Shown here: in pieces, positions 21,646-34,740 of the stretch
How positions within the stretch are numbered: the stretch's first letter is position 1
Layout: each line of letters opens with the position of its first letter
Assembly (NCBI GenBank): GCA_001636675.1
Contig: AZGY01000003.1
Span: 496,352-560,351 of the forward strand
Source of the DNA: Moelleriella libera RCEF 2490
Lineage: Eukaryota; Ascomycota; Sordariomycetes; Hypocreales; Clavicipitaceae
Length of the DNA: 64,000 nucleotides
Direction: 5' to 3'
Position numbers and translations under genes: made by a program
Notes under the pieces: generated by a model
The model's input: the letters and a program-made list of their open reading frames with translations, nothing else
What the model was told of the DNA's origin: nothing
Database searches by the model: none

Positions 21646-23810
21646 ATGAGCAGCTCTTTGCCGGGCTCGCCTCCACGAGGACCTCCGTCGCCGTCGAACC
21701 GGGACAGACCACGGCGACAAGCCATCAGCCGCGCCTGTGATCGCTGTCGTCGCCGAAAAGCAAAAGTAAGGGGCCTTTTCCCACCCGCGCGCCCCCCCCT
21801 TTTTTTTGCCATATTTCTCCGCTCGGCTGGTCGGAGCTTTGGCCCCATTCCTCGCTAACGCGTGGATGCATAGTGCGACTACGACAATGGCACCAGGACG
21901 TGCTCGCTATGCCGAGACAACAACGTCGGCTGTACCTTTGACCTGCCTCTAGCCAAACGTGGCCCCAAATCCAAGAAGAACTCCGATCCGGCCATCCCGC
22001 CGGAAGCCATCTCGACCTTCCCCGGCAGCGGCGCGCTGCTGCAGCAGTTTGGCGGCCTTCACCCGCCTCACCAGCCTCACCAGCAGCCTCTTCATCCTCC
22101 GCCTCCAGTCTCTCCCGCGAGAGCTGGTCGCACACCCACCAGCAGCAATGGCGCAGCAACGTTCGCGAGCCCATCTGATTCGTCCAGTGCTTCGTGGGAG
22201 CCCATCGCCCAGTTGACAGCCATCTCTGCCGGGCTTTCTCCAACTTCCCTTCGTGACTTGGCCCAGACGAACCAGCCTGCTGCTCAAACCGTTACCGTCT
22301 CTGCCGCACAGAGGTGGCGCAACTTGTCCAGGGCGTTGGCACTTTCTCAAAACAAGTCCCTCGAGACGGTCGTCGGAGAGTGTTTTGACCTCTTCTTCCG
22401 ATATCTCTATCCACTGACTCCCCTTGTCCACGAGTCCAGTCTCCGTGATGGCTTCTCCTTCTTTACCAGCCACGCGACATCTGGCGGCATTGACTCAGTC
22501 ATTGCCGAAACCCCGTCCATTATGAATCCGCCGCCGGCTCAGGGGCCCGACGCGATGCTTGTTCCCGGAAGTAAAGCCTCGACACATTGGAACGATGCCG
22601 CCTTCACCCTGATCACTGCCGTCTGCGCCGAGGCCGCTTTTCTTCTGCCAAAGGACCTGTTTCCTGGGGGCGCAAGTGTGGCCGATTTACTCTTGCAAGC
22701 CTCTAGAGACTGTCTCAACGACTATTTGGAGGCGGATTTGGAAAATCCCAATGCCAACTCGATTACCATTCGCTACTTTCATTCCAATTGCGTCCACGCG
22801 GCGGGAAAACCAAAGTATTCGTGGCACATTTTCGGCGAAGCGACCAGGCTGGCTCAGGTCATGAGGCTATATGATGAGTCGTCCCTCAGTCAATTGTCGC
22901 CCATTGAGGTGGAGTTGCGCCGCCGAGCCTTTTGGATAGTTTATATGGGAGACAAATCCGCTGCCATCCTCAATGACCGCCCAATAACCATGCACAAATA
23001 CTCCTTCGAGAATGGGATAACCACTGCCTTCCCAATCGGCATAGACGAGACGTCTGGAGCTGTCGGCAACACAAGCAGTGTTACCTTGTCATCCGACCCT
23101 CAACCACGAAACTTCATCGCTGGCTTCAACGCCAATCTCAGACTCTGGCAAGCCGCATCTGAGTTGCTGATCCAGATCAGGCTCTTTCGAGATCAGAAGG
23201 CAGTAGATACTGGCTTGAAAAATCTCCCCGGCCTTGTGTTGACAGAACCAGAGAAACAGTGCTTGAACTCTCTATACGTCCATTTCATAACCTGTATGGA
23301 TGATCTGCCGCCGTACCTGAGCACCAATGCGTTTCCGTCCGGGCCCAGCGGCGAAGTCCCTCCAACCACAGAATCTCATCATTTTGTGATCCAGTGTGCC
23401 AATTTGCAAATGTCTTACCATTGTCTCCGCATGGTAATCACCCAGAAATTTGAGGAAATAGCCTTCTTCGAGCCGGCCGATCTGAGGAAAACGGAGATTG
23501 CACGAGACATGTTGAGGGTCATGTGCGAGGCTCCTTTTTGGTCTTTACAGGTCAATGGCGAACCATACGTGAGTCCCTAGAGAACCTGTTGGTCCTCTTC
23601 CTCGACACCCGAAATCCTATTGACACATGTTCGTAGGTAGAGAAGATTCGGTTGGTCGGAGCCACTTTGTTGTCGATCATCCATCGCAACGGCACTTCGG
23701 CACTCGCGATAAGGGCCAGGAATGACTTTTACCTCTTGCTAGATCTCTTGACACGGCTGGATTCAAAGGCCTCAGATGCACTCAAGAGTACGTCAACTTT
23801 CGCGTTATGA
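21646..23810 (+). CDS. Zn2Cys6 transcription factor, about 662 aa
   Basis: A nuclear regulator. Exons are 21646-21765, 21874-23568 and 23637-23810, for 663 codons with stop. The zinc cluster is at residues 31-60 (Cys 31, 34, 41, 50, 53, 60; CX2CX6CX8CX2CX6C) and is interrupted by intron 1 between RRRKAK and CDYDNG. The basic AKRGPKSKK follows. The fungal-specific domain contains FDLFFRYLYPLTPLVHESSL, a WHIFGEATRLAQVMRLYDE segment and RRRAFWIVYMGDKSAAILNDRP, as in sugar-use regulators. The 3' end is uncertain. The simple reading stops at 23810 (ALKSTSTFAL). A good donor at 23788 (GTACGT) joined to 23900 would instead end in KMVQPF. It stands between a divergent secreted hydrolase and a convergent GH1 beta-glucosidase, so it is the natural candidate regulator of both. 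Confidence 0.8.
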
Positions 23811-24010
23811 TTCCATGAGATATGTGCCACAACCTGCGCGAGGAAAAGTTCAGGGACTGGGTGGGCTTTTTGGGCATTGATTTTGTTTTGATATCCCAGT
23901 GGTTCAACCATTCTAGCATGTCTTCAGCGAGCGAGAAGGGAAATGATTTGTTGCCAATTAGTTCATATCGTCCAGCACAATGTCATTTCTTGGACTGCCG
24001 TGTGCCGTTT

Positions 24011-25642
24011 TCAAGCTGCTAAAATTATACCCTGTCTCTCGGCGAACATTTGTCTCAGCATCAGGGCAGACTGCTTAGGGGTCCGCTCCAAAGTCTCGTA
24101 ATTGGTGAACGTGACACCAAAGCGAGGTCCGTAACCATCGGACCACTCTAGCATCTAATTAGACTGAGGTAATCGAACGAGCTCAGGGCACTGGTGGCAG
24201 AACGTACCCAAATTATCCAACAATGCCCACGCAAAATAACCCTTGATCGAGGCTTCATCTTCATGGATAGACTTGCATATGGCGTCCAAATGAGACTCAA
24301 AGTATCGGATACGATACGGATCATTCACTGCCTCGGCGCAGGTCATTCCATCCTCCCCAGGGCAGGGACATCCATTCTCAGTCACATAAATTGGTTTTCC
24401 ATATAGTCTGTAAACGCGTGTCAAGTGCTTTCGGAAGAGTTCGGGGCAGGATCGCAACCAATACAGCCCGCTCTCTTCACCAACTTGTTTGCCCTCTCGG
24501 TTGCACTGCAGCTCGTCCAAGTTGCCGCGAAAATCGGTATCCAAAGGCTTGGCATTGCGATGGCGCGCAAATTGAGAGGTGTAGTAATTCATTCCGTAGA
24601 AGTCGGTCTCTGCTTCCTCGATCAGGGCCAATTCTTCGTGCGTAAATTGCGGTAGGCGAAGACCCAGTTGACGCCGCATGCATTCCGGATAATCCTTCTT
24701 CAGGCTACACGCCACATATTCAGCGCTCTATAAGAGAGAAATGTCTCGTAGATGAAACCTACAACACGGGGTTCGCAAACCAGCCAATTTGGAACTCCAT
24801 GCGCCACTCTGCTGCCTCCCAGTCAAGACTGTCGGAACTGTCCCAGGGCTCATAATAGTCGCCATTGAGCGATATTCCAATTTGACCGTCTTGTTGGCGT
24901 CGAAAATCCCTGTTGTAAGCAATAACGGCGCGAATATGACTCATGATCTGAGCCTTGCCTGCAATCCATGGTTCAGTACTGCTGTCGCCAGCCTCGGACT
25001 GCTCGTTTGTGCTACTCCTTCCAGGGGCGTTGACACCGGTAGAGTATCCCTTACAAGACCAAGGTATCAGATCGTGAGACGCTCGCGCTTCCAGGTAGGC
25101 ATACTTACGTAAATGGACTGAATCCACGGCTCGTTTAGCGTGATCCAGTTCTTCACCCTGTCGCCAAATCTCTCAAAACAAACACGGGCATATCGTTCAA
25201 AGTCAAGCTGCGATTCCTCCACGTTCAGCCAACCTCCGTATCGATTTTGCAGCCCCTGAGGCAGGTCCCAGTGATATAACGTGAGCCATGGGGTGATGCC
25301 TCTCATCACCAGGGAATCGATGAGCTGGTTGTAGAAGGCGATGCCGGCCTCGTTCAGGGGGTCATTTCTGCCACCGAAGGGTATAATTCGGGACCATGAT
25401 ACGGAGAACCTGTAGGCTTTTGCACCGTACCTGGTAAGAAGATCGAGGTCCTTTTCCCACAGATGGTAATGGTCGCAGGCTACGTCGCCGTTTGCGCCGT
25501 TTGTGCGGGTGGGCTCGAGTCGACAGAATGTGTCCCATATTGATTCGCCCCTTCCGTCGATATCAACGGCACCTTCTATCTGGTAGGCTGCCGTCGCAAA
25601 ACCCCATTCGAAGTCGACTGGAAGGAATGAGGTCTTGTTCAT
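24011..25642 (-). CDS. GH1 beta-glucosidase, intracellular, 484 aa
   Basis: A retaining beta-glucosidase of glycoside hydrolase family 1. Exons on the minus strand are 25642-25109, 25049-24763, 24704-24208 and 24147-24011, for 485 codons with stop. The start MNKTSFLPVDFEWGFATAAYQIEG is typical. The acid/base glutamate is E171 in TLNEPW, and the nucleophile is about E383 in YVTENGCP. FSVSWSRI, YHWDLPQGL and DFYGMNYYTS line the active site in the family. The C-terminal EWSDGYGPRFGV closes the (beta/alpha)8 barrel. No signal peptide is present, so it should act in the cytosol on imported disaccharides or oligosaccharides. The join of exon 2 to exon 3 was fixed by the conserved FANPVF-LKKDYPECMRRQLG segment. 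A TATA-like word (CTATAATA on the minus strand) lies at 25773-25766. It converges with the Zn2Cys6 gene. Confidence 0.9.
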
Positions 25643-28271
25643 CGTTGCGCTGCAAACGTACGGGGCCAGACCAGCTCGATCAGCGCAAGAGCACAGCCAG
25701 CTGCTGAGCCGAGGGCGGTGCGGCAATGGGTCCTGGAAACATGGCTGAATCAGGCTCCCAGACGACTATTATAGCAAGAGCCATCTGCTTTGAGATGAGA
25801 TATCGAGCGATAGCGATGCTGCTTTTGGATAAATCCATATCTAGTAGTCCCCATGACGGAGAATTTCACGTGTGCATTTTTCCGATTGGAAGTTGAATCT
25901 GGGGGCTAATTTTCCGATCGCTCCTGCCACTTTGACATCAAGGTTTTTCCTGACCCCAGACCATCTTGTTTAAAGTTTCCCCAATCGTTCCAATTCGCCG
26001 CTACGCACGACACCTCGTGCTGCCAACAGAAATTTCCGAGTTTGAGCAATCCCACTTCGAGATAGCGATAGGGTCCAGGCGCGGCAGATTATATCTTCAA
26101 TGCATTGAATAATTTTTCGGTTACAATCTCTCTTACAATAAATTGCGGTGTCAACTTGCATGCCTGCACTGAGCATTTGCCACGCGTATTCTGCTATATG
26201 CAGAATTAGGATCCTCAAAGACCTGGAGATCGAAGGATTTGATGGAGGACCTCACGGGGTCGATTGACCAAGTGTGCGTCTGCACGCTGTCTCTCACCAG
26301 CTACAAGCGCCATAGTGAGCATGCGCACACGCAAATTCCGGTTCGAGCAATGCAGCAGACGTCTTGGTCCGTCGACGATTTGCAAGAAGTCTTGCAATGC
26401 TTCCAACCGCACGCTAGTCAAGGTGAAATCTTGCCTCGCCTCTGCAACATCTGCACTTGCTCTGCACTTGCTCTGCACTACATTAGGTGCCTAACTTGGT
26501 ACGTAACCTGGAGTCTACTGTCTGCCCCATCAGAAGCATGCTGCGTTATGGCAGGACTCACGTTGAGTCGCATGGACAATAGAAGTGTTCTGGAATTGCG
26601 GGAACGCTCGATTCTTGCCGCAGACCCCATCGTCACCAGAAACCCAATCTGGGTCAATGTGTTATCTGGGTCAATGTCTTACCTACTTGCCCAAAGGTAG
26701 GGCCCGGTCATCGTTACCCATGGAAATGATTGACGCAGTGGATTATTCTGTTATCTACTACATACACGGCAGGTCCAATCATCATCGAACACGAAAATTT
26801 TTTGTCAAAAGCGGCGGCAGCGTTGGACTGTCGACCGGCAACGTGGAGCCAGAGAGGGTCGAGAGCCGAAACAGGCGGAACTCACTTGGCCCACATGCCG
26901 GCTTGACGCGGAAGTCAGAATCAGCTGGCTGCCTTGAAAAATCAATCAAATTAGAAAGATCGCGGGCCCGTCACAAGACAGAGTCGGGTGACCCGCAGCT
27001 CATACACACATCCCACCTCATCAATTTGATCATCTCCAGGTCGCCCGACATCTATTCGTTGGCCCATTGCCCGTGGAAAAAATCATGTTGTCGGTCCGGT
27101 AACTAGCTCACAGATCTTCTAGGAACTGCATTAGCGCGCACAGAGCCACGATGGCCAGGTAACGACGGCGTGATTAGTTGTACGAAGTAGTTTGCAGCGA
27201 GTACGCCGCGGACTTTGGCAGACTGTTTGAACTTGGTGTCGGTCGGATCCGGATCGTTTCCGGCAGGGTACTCTCGTCGAATGTCACAGTATGCGTCGAT
27301 CGGTGTCCTCGCGTCAATGCCCCTGATATCAATGCTGTCTTTGAACAGGCATTGATTGTGAGAGGTTGTCACGTCACCTCCGCCAACTGCTCCGGACCCA
27401 AAGCTTCTTCAACAGACTGCCCTTTGTACAGGGTGGATCTGCAATGCATGCAGCTCGATAAACTGCCGTCGAAGCCGACCCCCTCAATTTCTCTGTTGGT
27501 CAAGCGCGGCTTGCCAAATCGATACAAGGGTCACATGGCGGCGGACCGTATCGAAAAGACTTCCCTGGGGCGCGCTGCTTGATGAGCGGCAGAGATCGGC
27601 GTTTCATGCACTCCGCCAGTCCGCCAGTCTCGTTGGCCGTGAAGCTTTGTTGAGCAGGCCTGCTCCAGGCCTCGCAGATGATGTTCTCCCCCTCGCCCTA
27701 TGTCGAGACGACTACACAGGAAGCCCGAGGGGCCCGAGGGCAAACCATTTTCGCTGGTAAATCGTTGGAGGGGGGGGGAGACTGGGAGCGCAGCTGCTTT
27801 CCAATTGCGCCCTTCTGGAAGGACACCCGTCGCTACATCGAGCTGGGTGGTGTGATGTCATCGTGTTCGGAAACCCAACAAGCTTGGATAGAGTTATCTA
27901 CCCCAGTCTCTCAGTATATCGTCCATGTTTTGATCGTCCTTATCGGCCAGTCACTCGGCCCAATTCCTCCACTGCATGGGTCAGGACGCGCACCACCGAA
28001 CATTTCCCACCACGGAGGATGCCACTCGCAAACTGGGGACCCCATCCGGAGCCCCAGCTCCTCCACACCGCAGTGACCCATTCCAAACGACAGAAATTTT
28101 TGGGCCGCTGGGATGATGAGACTGTATAAATTACATGGCAGTCCCCGCCCGGCTGCAAGATGAAGACCGAGATTCAGCGACCAACTCAGCCTGCCTCTCT
28201 GCAGAAACACCGTTAAACCTCTTGATCGTTACGCCAAACTTGCATCGCTGTCAACGGCATCCGCTTGCAAG
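25643..28271. other. 2.6-kb intergenic region between beta-glucosidase and sugar porter
   Basis: No convincing gene on either strand. Frames of up to 173 codons show no family features. The right end is the promoter of the MFS gene and has CTGGGG/CCCCAG words near 28030-28060 of the kind bound by carbon-catabolite repressors (inference). Confidence 0.5.
28125..28130 (+). promoter_or_regulatory. TATA box of the sugar porter gene
   Basis: TATAAA, 142 bp upstream of the ATG at 28272. Confidence 0.5.
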
Positions 28272-30235
28272 ATGGGCGGAGGTGGCAATGACAAGGCCGA
28301 GGCCGAGGCCCTAGAGGTTGCTCGCGCCGGCGGTCGACAAGTCGATAACCTTATTGACGATATGGAACAAGAGTTGGCCGAAGCTGGCGGTCTCAGCACC
28401 GGCTTCTTCCACATCCAGTTCCGTGATCCCCGGCACTTCACATGGCTACTGGTAGCATTTGCCAGTATGGGAGGATTACTGTCGGGTCTGGATCAGAGTC
28501 TCATTTCTGGCGCGAATCTGTATCTTCCCATAGACTTGGGTCTCGATGCACGACAGAACAGCTTGGTCAATTCCGGGATGCCGCTTGGGGCCGTTGGTGG
28601 CGCTCTCGTCTTATCTCCGGCCAATGAGTATCTCGGCCGAAAAGGTGCCATATACCTCTCATTGATCCTGTACACTGTGGGCGCAGCTTTGGAAGCAGGG
28701 TCCATCAACTTTGGTACGTCTCCATGATTTCATGCTTCTCTGATGTATTTCTCTCTCTTTCTTCCCGTTCTCTGCACGACACAGACACTTTTGGCTCACC
28801 ATTGTGCTGTGCCAAAGGGATGATTGTTGCGTCGCGCGTGATTCTGGGTATTGGGGTCGGCTTGGAGGGCGGCACAGTCCCCGTGTATGTGGCCGAGACA
28901 GTGGAGCGCCGCATTCGTGGCAACTTGGTCTCCTTGTACCAGTTAATGATCGCCCTCGGAGAGGTCCTCGGGTATGCCGTGGCCGCAATGTTCCTCAGGG
29001 TCGACGGCAACTGGCGATATATCCTGGGCTCTTCTCTGGTTTTTTCCACCATCATGTTCGCCGGGTAAGAGACAATTCTGGCCAGCTGGCAGTGCTCTCA
29101 TCAAGTCGCGAAGTGCTGAACACGACCATAGAATGCTGTTCCTTCCCGAAAGTCCGCGTTTCCTCATTCACAAAGGAAAAACGTTGGAAGCATTCAAGGT
29201 GTGGAAGCGCATCCGGGGAACCGAGACGATGGAGTCGAAAGAAGAATTCTACGTCATGGCTGTGGCTGTCAGCCAAGAAGCCAATCAGGTCGAGGTTGCT
29301 CAGAACCATCGTTTCCCCTGGATGGACTTTTTCACGTGAGTCGCGGTGTTCGACTGCAAGAACTCCGATCTCTAACATGTTGCATAGTGTTCCTCGTGCT
29401 CGCCGCGCTGTCATCTATGCGAATATCATGATTCTTCTGGGCCAGCTGACTGGTGTCAATGCCATCATGTACTACATGTCGACGCTCATGTCCCACCTGG
29501 GCTACGACAGAGAGATGGCCAACTATATGTCGCTCGTTGGGGGCGGTGCCTTGCTGCTCGGCACTATTCCTGCTGTCATGCTCATGGAAACATGCGGCAG
29601 GCGATTCTGGGCCATCATCACTTTGCCCGGATTCTTTCTTGGGCTGGTCCTGGTGGGTGTGTCGGACCTAATCGACATCACCACACATACTGTTGCAAAG
29701 GAGGCTTGCTACCTCACCGGCATCATCATATACATGGGTTTCTTTGGTTCATATGCTTGCTTAACATGGGGTGAGTCTGGCCGCAAAAGTTCCATTCGCT
29801 GATTCGGATGCTAACATTCCTGCTTCTACAGTCGTACCGTCCGAAGTTTACCCCACATACCTGCGAAGCTACGGAATGACCACCTCGGACGCGTTGCTTT
29901 TCCTGTCTTCTTTTATCGTCACCTACAACTTCACTGCCATGCAGGAGGCCATGAAACCGATCGGCCTCATGCTCGGCTTCTACGGCGGAATCGCTGTCCT
30001 CGGTCAATGTTATCAGCTATTGTTCATGCCGGAAACGAAGAACAAGACGCTCGAGGAGATTGACCTCGTCTTCTCAAGACCGACATTGGACATTGTGAGG
30101 GAGAACTGGACTAATCTCCAGCGAAACTTGTCCGACTTGCTTCACGGGCGCTTCCGCAAGATTCTTGACGAGCATACAGTCACCAAGCCTCGACAAAGCA
30201 CTGAGGTGGACGAGGAGAAGACAATGATTGTTTGA
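28272..30235 (+). CDS. MFS sugar porter (SP family), 559 aa
   Basis: A plasma-membrane proton-coupled sugar transporter. Exons are 28272-28713, 28818-29064, 29132-29335, 29388-29770 and 29832-30235, for 560 codons with stop. The cytosolic lead is followed by twelve hydrophobic segments. ANEYLGRKGAIY is the motif after TM2, ILGIGVGLEGGTVPVYVAE is the TM4 signature, LPESPRFLIHKGK lies in the central loop, and GQLTGVNAIMYYMSTLM resembles the QLTGIN sugar-selectivity segment. VPSEVYPTYLRSYG and PETKNKTLEEID close the second half. It lies beyond the beta-glucosidase, so it could import the oligosaccharide released by the secreted hydrolase at 18783. That link is inference. The closing loop FMPETKNKTLEEIDLVF is intact, and no defect is seen. 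Confidence 0.88.
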
Positions 30236-30496
30236 TAAGAAAGTTGAATGCGAGCGCGGTTGCACACAGTGGCTCTGCGGAATGCGGAATTTTCGTCGGG
30301 AACGAAGAGGATGACTCATTCAAATCGGAATAGAGTACAAATGAATATGGGTTCACACATAGCTCGTCTAATCACCTGAAAAGGCAGAATGGTTCTCCCG
30401 CAATCGAGAATCTGCGTGACCGTGATTTGGACGAAACGTGTTGAAACCCCCTGACGTTCGCGTTGCAAGGACTATGTCGTAGCCTGTGTTGCCTCA

Positions 30497-31308
30497 GTGC
30501 CATGCCAGCCAAATGTCAATCGACAGATGACCAACGCAATAATGAACTCACTCTTTTGTTATTCTCACGTTAGCTACCCCATCATTCACGGACCACCGTT
30601 TTGCGCTCAGTACAGCGAGGTGCTGCATCTAAATGGCGCATGTTTGGCGGCTCTCGCTTACGTTTTGGCCGCCATCAGAGCATAAGTCCCCTACGCCGTC
30701 TCAAGCAGACGCAACTGACGTTCTCCTTGCTCGCTCCATCCTGGGCATCGAATTACTCAACATTGGGAAGTTTGCAGGCGCTGATACTAGCATCGAACTA
30801 CGAGCAGAAACGAGACAAGCCTACTTCGTGACACAACTTTTTCGATCTTTCTGTACGAATGGGCACAGGGCCAGGGCTGCACAGAGAATTTCAGGGGCTG
30901 GAAATATCTCGCTGCTCAAGATGATGGAGATCCGCAGGCGCACATGGGGTTGCCTTTCTTCGTACGAGCGCGGCGTCAGCATCACGTCTGGACGGCCAGG
31001 CGTCTGGCCGTTCAGAGGCGTTGACGCTGCTTTCCATCTCGATACTCATGACAAAGATCTGACAGACGTGTGTGAATGGTGTCCCCCCCACCCTTCCGAA
31101 TTGACCTGATGTCACTCCTTACACTGCAGGTACGACACAAGCTCGTTTCCACATGGTCGCACACGAACGCTACGAGAAGGGCCATTTCCAAGCCATATCC
31201 GAATGCGGAGGAGATGCCACATTTGGAAATGTCTCGCATCGCGTCTTGGAAAGCGAAGATACCGTCAGGATTTGGCGGAGGAAGCTGACGTGCCGGGACG
31301 ATACGCAT
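30497..31308 (+). pseudogene. Relic of a Zn2Cys6-type transcription factor (fungal_trans part)
   Basis: Several short frames in order along the plus strand resemble successive pieces of a fungal-specific transcription factor domain. SYPIIHGPPFCAQYSEV (from about 30560) is followed, in another frame, by ARSILGIELLNIGKFAGA and RRRTWGCLSSYERGVSITSG (about 30735-30990). No zinc cluster, start or single open frame joins them, and stops interrupt the first piece. I read it as a decayed regulator gene next to the sugar porter. A badly placed intron set could explain part of the disruption, but I could not build a clean model. Confidence 0.45.
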
Positions 31309-32517
31309 TGCCGCAGACCATCATGTCCCGGGCGGCTCTAGAACCTGCGCATCACCACGCACAGGCCACACGTGGTTGTTCGCCGGGTGCCAAGAGAAGA
31401 GCCCGACGCTGCGGGAGCGAGCAGCCTGGCGTATGGCAGATGCCTGACGAGGTGCGTTGTCGATTATTGACATGATCCGGGCCATTTGGGAAGGAGCACG
31501 AGCATAATCGCCTTGGCGGCGTGGTACGGACCGCAAGCCGCAAGCTACAAGCCTTTGGGTCGTTACCGTCACTTTGCAGGTATCTCATCTTCCAGGCCGT
31601 GGTGACTGACGCCTTGCATGTGCCTCCGAAACGGCCCATCTGCCGCAGAAGCAGCTTGAGTGACGGTGACAAATCAGCACCTTGTGAGATGTCTGGACTG
31701 CCATGAGTCCTTTCAACACCAGCACCTCGCGATGCCCGCCGAGTGATCCTTGAGCTGTGCGGCAGATATCCAGACCAGACCCGTTGCATCCGGAGACTGC
31801 GCCGGCCTCACCGGAGCAGGGCAGGGTCAGGAACAGTCTCGTCACAGCAGGCATCCGAGTCGGCGCAGCAATCGTCAGGTAGTCTGGCGGTGGCAGAGGA
31901 TCCCGGGACGCAGATCAACAGGGTCTTTGGCACAGTGTGGCCCAGTGTCACGCCGCCCTGGGAAAGCGGCCGACATGGTGATTGGCGACGACGTGCCCTG
32001 TGGTCAGGAAACGAAGGCCAGTGGGACAGCTCCGTGGACTGAGACGCAAGCGTTGTGTCGCATTCATTGTCATGCGAGATCTGTGCTGGGCTCAGCACAA
32101 CAACGGACACGGTCGTGTTCCATGCAGGACGCTGCGAATGATGCGATGTGACGGGCGAGGAAAAATGCCCAAATGCCCGTGTCGTGTGCCTCGAGTCTCG
32201 GTCTCTGCCGTGTCTGTCCAGTGTTGTTGTCTGCGCGGCTTGACAGTGGCCCTTGTGCGCCTCTGCGCCACAGGCGGGCGTGCGTGCAGAAAGTTAGTTG
32301 CGAGTTCCGCCTGTCCTTATCGTCGCCGGCTGGCACGTGGAACGACGCTCGGCACAAAAAGCAACGCCAGCAGACGCGCGACCAGCCACGAAGGCGCCCC
32401 TGCGGCAGGGACTATTTGACGAGGCGCGGCCCGTGAGCCTAGCTCATGACTGGCCGGTGGGTGGTGCGGTGGGCGATGTGCTGCTGCAGTGCATACACCC
32501 GGGGGACCTTTTCAGCG

Positions 32518-32669
<152 letters not shown>

Positions 32670-33283
32670 CCCTCGTCGTGATAATGTCAGGCCCCGGCTG
32701 ATGTCATCGTGCCGGACAGGAAAGCAGCGACGTGACGTTCGGGCAACGCACGCCACGAAAAGGGCAAGAACCCAAGCAACGGCGGCGGCGGCGGCGGTGG
32801 CTGCGGCGGCTCTCGACGTTGCAACGAGCCTTTCCTGTCCCTGCGTTACAGGGCGCCATTCATGCTTCCTCAGCCGGCCGCCCCCAACCTTCCCTGCACT
32901 TCCATGGCGGCGGCGAGGCGGCATCACGGGCGTCGAGCTTGGCCGCCGTGATTGGGCGTGGGGACGGCCGTGAGCCATGAGCCCACGCACATGCAAAAAG
33001 AAAATTCCTCGGCGCTGTTGGGCGTCACGCAGGCACGTCGCACCGACATTGCCGGGCAGGAAGATGGTGGTGTCTCGAAGCACGTGGACACAGTCCTCGA
33101 CTGGCGCGTGTGTGTCACGCTGTGAGATAAGGGCCATTCATTTCTGTCTGCCCAACGCATAAGCCACGCCGTTTCCTTCGTGTTCTCTGGTGAAGTCTGA
33201 CGATTGCTATCGGTGCAGCGACATCGGCTGCCAGCCTCCATGTGTCGCATGGCCTGCTTCCTGCATTGCAACCTTGCCGATCG

Positions 33284-33310
33284 TCAGACAGACAGACAGA
33301 CGCACGCACG

Positions 33311-33348
<38 letters not shown>

Positions 33349-33431
33349 CACACACACATCTGCGGCACAAACAACACCACCCACCCACACACACACACAC
33401 ACACACAAACAACACCACCACCACCACCACA
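33284..33431. repeat. Compound GACA/CGCA/CA/CCA microsatellite
   Basis: (GACA)4, then (CGCA)3-4, then two CA runs separated by a 40-bp insert, then (CCA)n. Confidence 0.9.
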
Positions 33432-34740
33432 TGCCTGACGGTTATAACGACTGGGTTGGCGTGATAAGTATTATGCCATCTCTCGTTATCCGGGCCATCT
33501 GCTCCTCAATCTCCCTCTTATTCCCGTTTCGCCGGCTGGTATTTCTTCAAGCCCCTTCCCAGCCTTGTCCTCTTTCTTCATTCCCACCTCGAACGATGCA
33601 GATTCGGGTGCTGCGTCATCATCATCGTCATCTATGCCCCCGGCGGTTGTCACGTCACCGCATCGCCAGTCAGGCCCTCTAATTTGTTTCGAAATTTCAT
33701 AATAAATAGACGGAACCCCCCCTCTCCCAGCTCGTCATATCAATGCAGTTCCTGCGACCGGCGGGTCCATGTGGATAAGGGAGAGTTGTTCGTGTCGGAC
33801 GGCAAACAAAACAACTGGTACGTCAATGGGCCGTCCGCTCGCCAGCCTGCCCTCACTCCTGTAAACAGAGAAACGTTGATGCTGACAGCCGACGGGTAGG
33901 CAACTCGAAGGAATAATTCCACCGCTCTCGACCATCCTGCCGGCGGATCACATCTCCGGAGGGCCCCGGCCAAGCAAGCTACTGCACGGGCCGGTGGGAA
34001 AAACAGCAGTGGACCGGACCACACAACAAAACCCCCCGCTAAAAAGCCCCTGCGCTTGGCGGCTAACCGGGACACAATCTCACCGCCACCGGCAGCCAAC
34101 GCCAGCCAGTCAGTCAGAGTGCTAGCAGGCAGCCCGATTCACTGCTCCCCCACCCTGGCTCGAGTGTGCAACACAAAACGACAACCACGACGACAAAAGC
34201 ACCCACCATATTATCCGCTGAGCGGCTTGGCCTGCGTCTGTCTGTCCTCTTCACTCTTCGCTCCGTCAAGTGCCCTGGCCTTTTACCTGGATCGTTCGAG
34301 TCCTTTATTTTCCTCCTCCTGGATAGTTCCAGTCCTTGTCTTCCTTCTCCTTTGCCGATATTATATACTTGGCGCCCCCCTCTCACGCAACGGACGCCGT
34401 TCCCGTCGACCCCCTGCTTGCCGTTGCAGACCGCAACTTTCCTCCTCCCCTTACCCCAGGCACAGCAGCTGTCAGGAACTAGCCCGCCCGTGTCCGGCTG
34501 CTCTTCTCCATAACAATATTTATAGCCTTTTGAGCGGTACACAGGGGCTCTCCTTGCGGGCTCGACCAATTCGCCAGACGTTTCATACATGGTACTTGGG
34601 GTTATGCAGCCGGGCCCAGTCCCTTTCAACTCCATTCATAAATCTTCAAGCCAGCACGGGCTGTCTTTCCCTTTTGCAGGCTCCTCTTGCCTCCCTTTCT
34701 ACCATCTACATGAGATGACTTGTGTGTTCATCTTTTCACC

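Noticed and set aside
26239..27582. Several 130-170-codon frames between beta-glucosidase and sugar porter
   Set aside because: No conserved motifs, no plausible splicing between them, and overlapping frames on both strands.
33204..33682. CRISPR-like regular repeats
   Set aside because: These are dinucleotide and tetranucleotide microsatellites, not repeat-spacer arrays, and the genome is fungal.
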